Below are positions 4,008 to 6,040 of a stretch of 6,040 nucleotides of DNA, piece by piece. Source of the stretch: Candidatus Bathyarchaeota archaeon. Its GTDB lineage: Archaea > Thermoproteota > Bathyarchaeia > TCS64. The DNA is taken from assembly GCA_014730055.1 (NCBI GenBank), contig WJIV01000144.1, forward strand, positions 1 to 6,040, written 5' to 3'. Numbering within the stretch: position 1 is the first letter of the stretch; every line of letters starts with the position of its first letter. The notes beneath the pieces were generated by a model, which was given only the letters and a program-made list of their open reading frames with translations, was not told the origin of the DNA and ran no database searches. A program made the translations under genes and the position numbers.

Positions 4008-6040
4008 ATGTTTGATTCTTTACGGCGGAGGTTCCTTCAACTCTTTGAACCATCTCTTTACGAGACCTTGGAGGATAGGAGGAGTAATTTATTAGATATA
4101 ATGATTTTTGTTGTTGCATTTACGGCTTCTTCTTTTTTTGTAGTCTTATTTTTCTCAACTTTGTTTTTTGGGGCTGGGCCTTATGTTGATTTCTTTTTTT
4201 CCTCAGTTCTTGTTTTTCTTGTTTTATTTTTTTGTGTTATTACACATATTATAAATCATAATACTTCGCCCTATGTTGCCAGTTTTATATTTTTAACAGC
4301 GATTACAGCAATTACTCTGATATCAGATGATCCATGGTATATTATTCAAGGACGGAGTCTATTCTTTTTCTCTATTCCAATAGTTATGGGCAGTATTCTT
4401 ATCCAACCCTGGGTTAGTTTTCTATTCGCTGTTTTTTCTAGTATTGGAATATCCATCATTGGAATTAGAGTTAATATTTATCCTAATATTTTCGCTATCG
4501 CAGGTTTCTTCCTGCTAGCAGCGATTTCTTGGCTTATGACCAGAAGAATTGAAACTACATATTTGGCTCTGAGAAAGTCAGAACATCAAGCGATGAACTA
4601 CGCGGGCAAGCTTGAACAAATAAATCACGTACTTAGTTCTATCCGGGATATTAACCAACTCATTGTTAAGAAACAGGAGAAAGATGATTTATTCAGAGAA
4701 GTGTGTGAGATACTTTCTAGAGCAGATCATTATAATGGCGTCTGGTTAGTGACTTTAGATGATCAGAATAAACCAGTATCCTCTTACAATTACGGATTTG
4801 GAGACGAATTTAACGTGCTACTAAATGAAGTCGAGGATGGTAAATTACCAGATTGTGTGAAAATTGCCCTTAAAGATAGAGAAGTTCACGTAATTCGAGA
4901 TACCAACGACGAATGTAAAGAGTGTCTTCTATCTGGGAACCATACTAAAGGAAGGAGTAGCATATTCACACAGATAAGTTACATAGATAGCATTTATGGT
5001 GTATTAGTAATCTCATCCAATCAAGGACTGCGTTGGGATGAGGAAAAATCGTTAATTAAAGAAGTTGCTACTGATATCGCGTACGCAATTAATCGGTTTG
5101 AGATTGAGCAGGAGAGTGAAAGATATTATGCGAATCTCAAGGAGCGTATGAAGGAGTTACAGACATTATACAAGTTCACTACTTTAATTGATAAATATGG
5201 ATATGATTTTGATAGTATCTGCAGGGATTTTGTTAAAATTATACCTGATGGATATCAGTATCCCTCCATAGCCTGTTCAAGAATAATCTTTGACGAGAAT
5301 ATATATGAAAGCGGAAATTTTAAAGAAACAAAGTGGAGCCAATCTGAAAATATTGTAATTGATAATACTAGTAGAGGAAAAATTGAAGTATTTTACCTTG
5401 AGGAGAGACCTGGATTTAATGAAGAGCCATTTCTGGAGGAAGAAAAGGATATGCTCCAGGAAATAGCTCAGCATTTAGTTGATCTCTATAAACATGAAGA
5501 GATGGAAGAAGAGTTACAGTTAAGTGAGCAAAAATACAGGAAACTCTTTGAAAATGTAAATACAGGGATAGTAATACATGATAATGAAGGAAACATAATA
5601 GGAGCGAATCCTACTTCCCTGAACTTGTTTAATTTAAGTGAAAATGAAATAAAGGAAAAAAGTATTGATTTTTGGGAAGGCAAACTTCTGGATGAGGATA
5701 AAAATGTATTGGAACTATCTGATTTTCCTATCTTTAAAGTTCTGAATACTGAAAAGCCTGTCGAAGGAATGGAAATAGGTTTGAGAAACTCAGAGGATGA
5801 GATCCATTGGCAACTGGTTAGTGCTGTACCAGAGTTTAATGAGAAAGGTGAAATTAGTAGAGTAATTAATACGTTTAAAGACATTACAGAGAAAAAGCAA
5901 TATGAAGAGAGGCTTGAATCTTTTCATCATTATTCAGCCAAGTTATCAAGAGTAAATGATATTGACGAGGTTTATAGCATTGCACTTGAGACAGTCAAGG
6001 AGATTCTTGGTTTTAGTTTTGCTGGTATTTCTATTAGAAG
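4008..6040 (+). CDS. membrane-bound multi-GAF/PAS sensor protein, probable histidine kinase (partial, 3' end outside window)
   Basis: The open frame runs 677 codons from ATG 4008 to the window edge without a stop. Residues 1-28 are charged and probably cytoplasmic. About six hydrophobic segments follow (roughly 29-52, 60-82, 87-105, 116-131, 136-153, 160-177), then a linker helix. GAF domain 1 (~205-364) carries C283 (LPDC), C303 and C306 (ECKEC). A second GAF-like domain (~380-497) has the P-D-G-Y-Q-Y-P and I-E-V-F-Y-L-E pattern seen in many multi-sensor kinases. A PAS domain (~503-630) starts with S-E-Q-K-Y-R-K-L-F-E and ends with F-K-D-I-T-E-K-K-Q. A third GAF begins at ~635. The expected C-terminal HisKA/HATPase is not in view, so kinase activity is inferred from architecture. 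Start: an in-frame TGA lies at 3972 and ATG 4008 is the first start codon after it; there is no Shine-Dalgarno. GAF 1 is clearly related to the GAF of the RsbU_N histidine kinase. Its divergent position makes it a candidate membrane input for the same pathway, which is speculative. Confidence 0.85.
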   Translation, partial: MFDSLRRRFLQLFEPSLYETLEDRRSNLLDIMIFVVAFTASSFFVVLFFSTLFFGAGPYVDFFFSSVLVFLVLFFCVITHIINHNTSPYVASFIFLTAITAITLISDDPWYIIQGRSLFFFSIPIVMGSILIQPWVSFLFAVFSSIGISIIGIRVNIYPNIFAIAGFFLLAAISWLMTRRIETTYLALRKSEHQAMNYAGKLEQINHVLSSIRDINQLIVKKQEKDDLFREVCEILSRADHYNGVWLVTLDDQNKPVSSYNYGFGDEFNVLLNEVEDGKLPDCVKIALKDREVHVIRDTNDECKECLLSGNHTKGRSSIFTQISYIDSIYGVLVISSNQGLRWDEEKSLIKEVATDIAYAINRFEIEQESERYYANLKERMKELQTLYKFTTLIDKYGYDFDSICRDFVKIIPDGYQYPSIACSRIIFDENIYESGNFKETKWSQSENIVIDNTSRGKIEVFYLEERPGFNEEPFLEEEKDMLQEIAQHLVDLYKHEEMEEELQLSEQKYRKLFENVNTGIVIHDNEGNIIGANPTSLNLFNLSENEIKEKSIDFWEGKLLDEDKNVLELSDFPIFKVLNTEKPVEGMEIGLRNSEDEIHWQLVSAVPEFNEKGEISRVINTFKDITEKKQYEERLESFHHYSAKLSRVNDIDEVYSIALETVKEILGFSFAGISIR

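Noticed and set aside
4074..4084. Strong GGAGG-like purine stretch inside the sensor gene, possibly marking a later start
   Set aside because: The next in-frame ATG (4101) is about 17 bases away and inside the first membrane helix, so the stretch is more likely just Glu/Arg codons.
5277..5884. Open frames on the - strand opposite the divergent sensor protein
   Set aside because: They are antisense to the GAF-like and PAS domains, which have clear family motifs in the + strand frame. The minus-strand products are low-complexity Ser/Phe/Leu sequences.

Overview
The window is AT-rich (roughly one third G+C by eye). It carries seven protein-coding genes, all for signal transduction. It reads as archaeal, probably from the euryarchaeal/Thermoplasmatota side. 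The signs are TATA-box-like elements just upstream of genes, no Shine-Dalgarno at the first gene of each unit (leaderless style), heavy use of ATA and AGA/AGG codons, and long membrane-GAF-PAS-GAF sensor proteins of a kind common in archaea. This assignment is an inference; there is no rRNA, tRNA or phylogenetic marker in the window.

Layout. At the left edge, a stand-alone CheY-like receiver runs rightward (57-431). It faces a five-gene operon transcribed leftward from about 3769 to 485, and a 53-bp T-rich gap separates the two. In transcription order the operon encodes: a sensor-less RsbR-type STAS protein (3769-3377); an RsbS-type STAS protein (3371-2997); an RsbT-type serine/threonine kinase (3000-2596); an RsbX-type PP2C phosphatase (2592-2014); and a 510-residue histidine kinase (2017-485) whose first ~90 residues look like the RsbT-binding domain of RsbU. 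Genes are spaced by 3-5 bp or overlap by 4 bp. All four downstream genes start with TTG. A 238-bp intergenic region with candidate promoters for both directions separates the operon from a divergent gene (4008 onward) for a large membrane sensor protein, which is cut off by the right edge.

How the genes could work together (inference from the Bacillus stressosome). The two STAS proteins hold the RsbT kinase. A signal leads RsbT to phosphorylate them at the conserved Thr/Ser positions, all of which are present, and RsbT is released. It then docks on the RsbU_N-like domain, which here sits on a histidine kinase instead of on a PP2C phosphatase. RsbX would dephosphorylate the STAS proteins and reset the switch. 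Output would pass by His-Asp phosphotransfer, possibly to the neighbouring receiver. No RsbV, RsbW or sigma factor is visible, as expected if this is archaeal. The most notable point of the window is therefore a complete partner-switching module that appears wired into two-component signalling.
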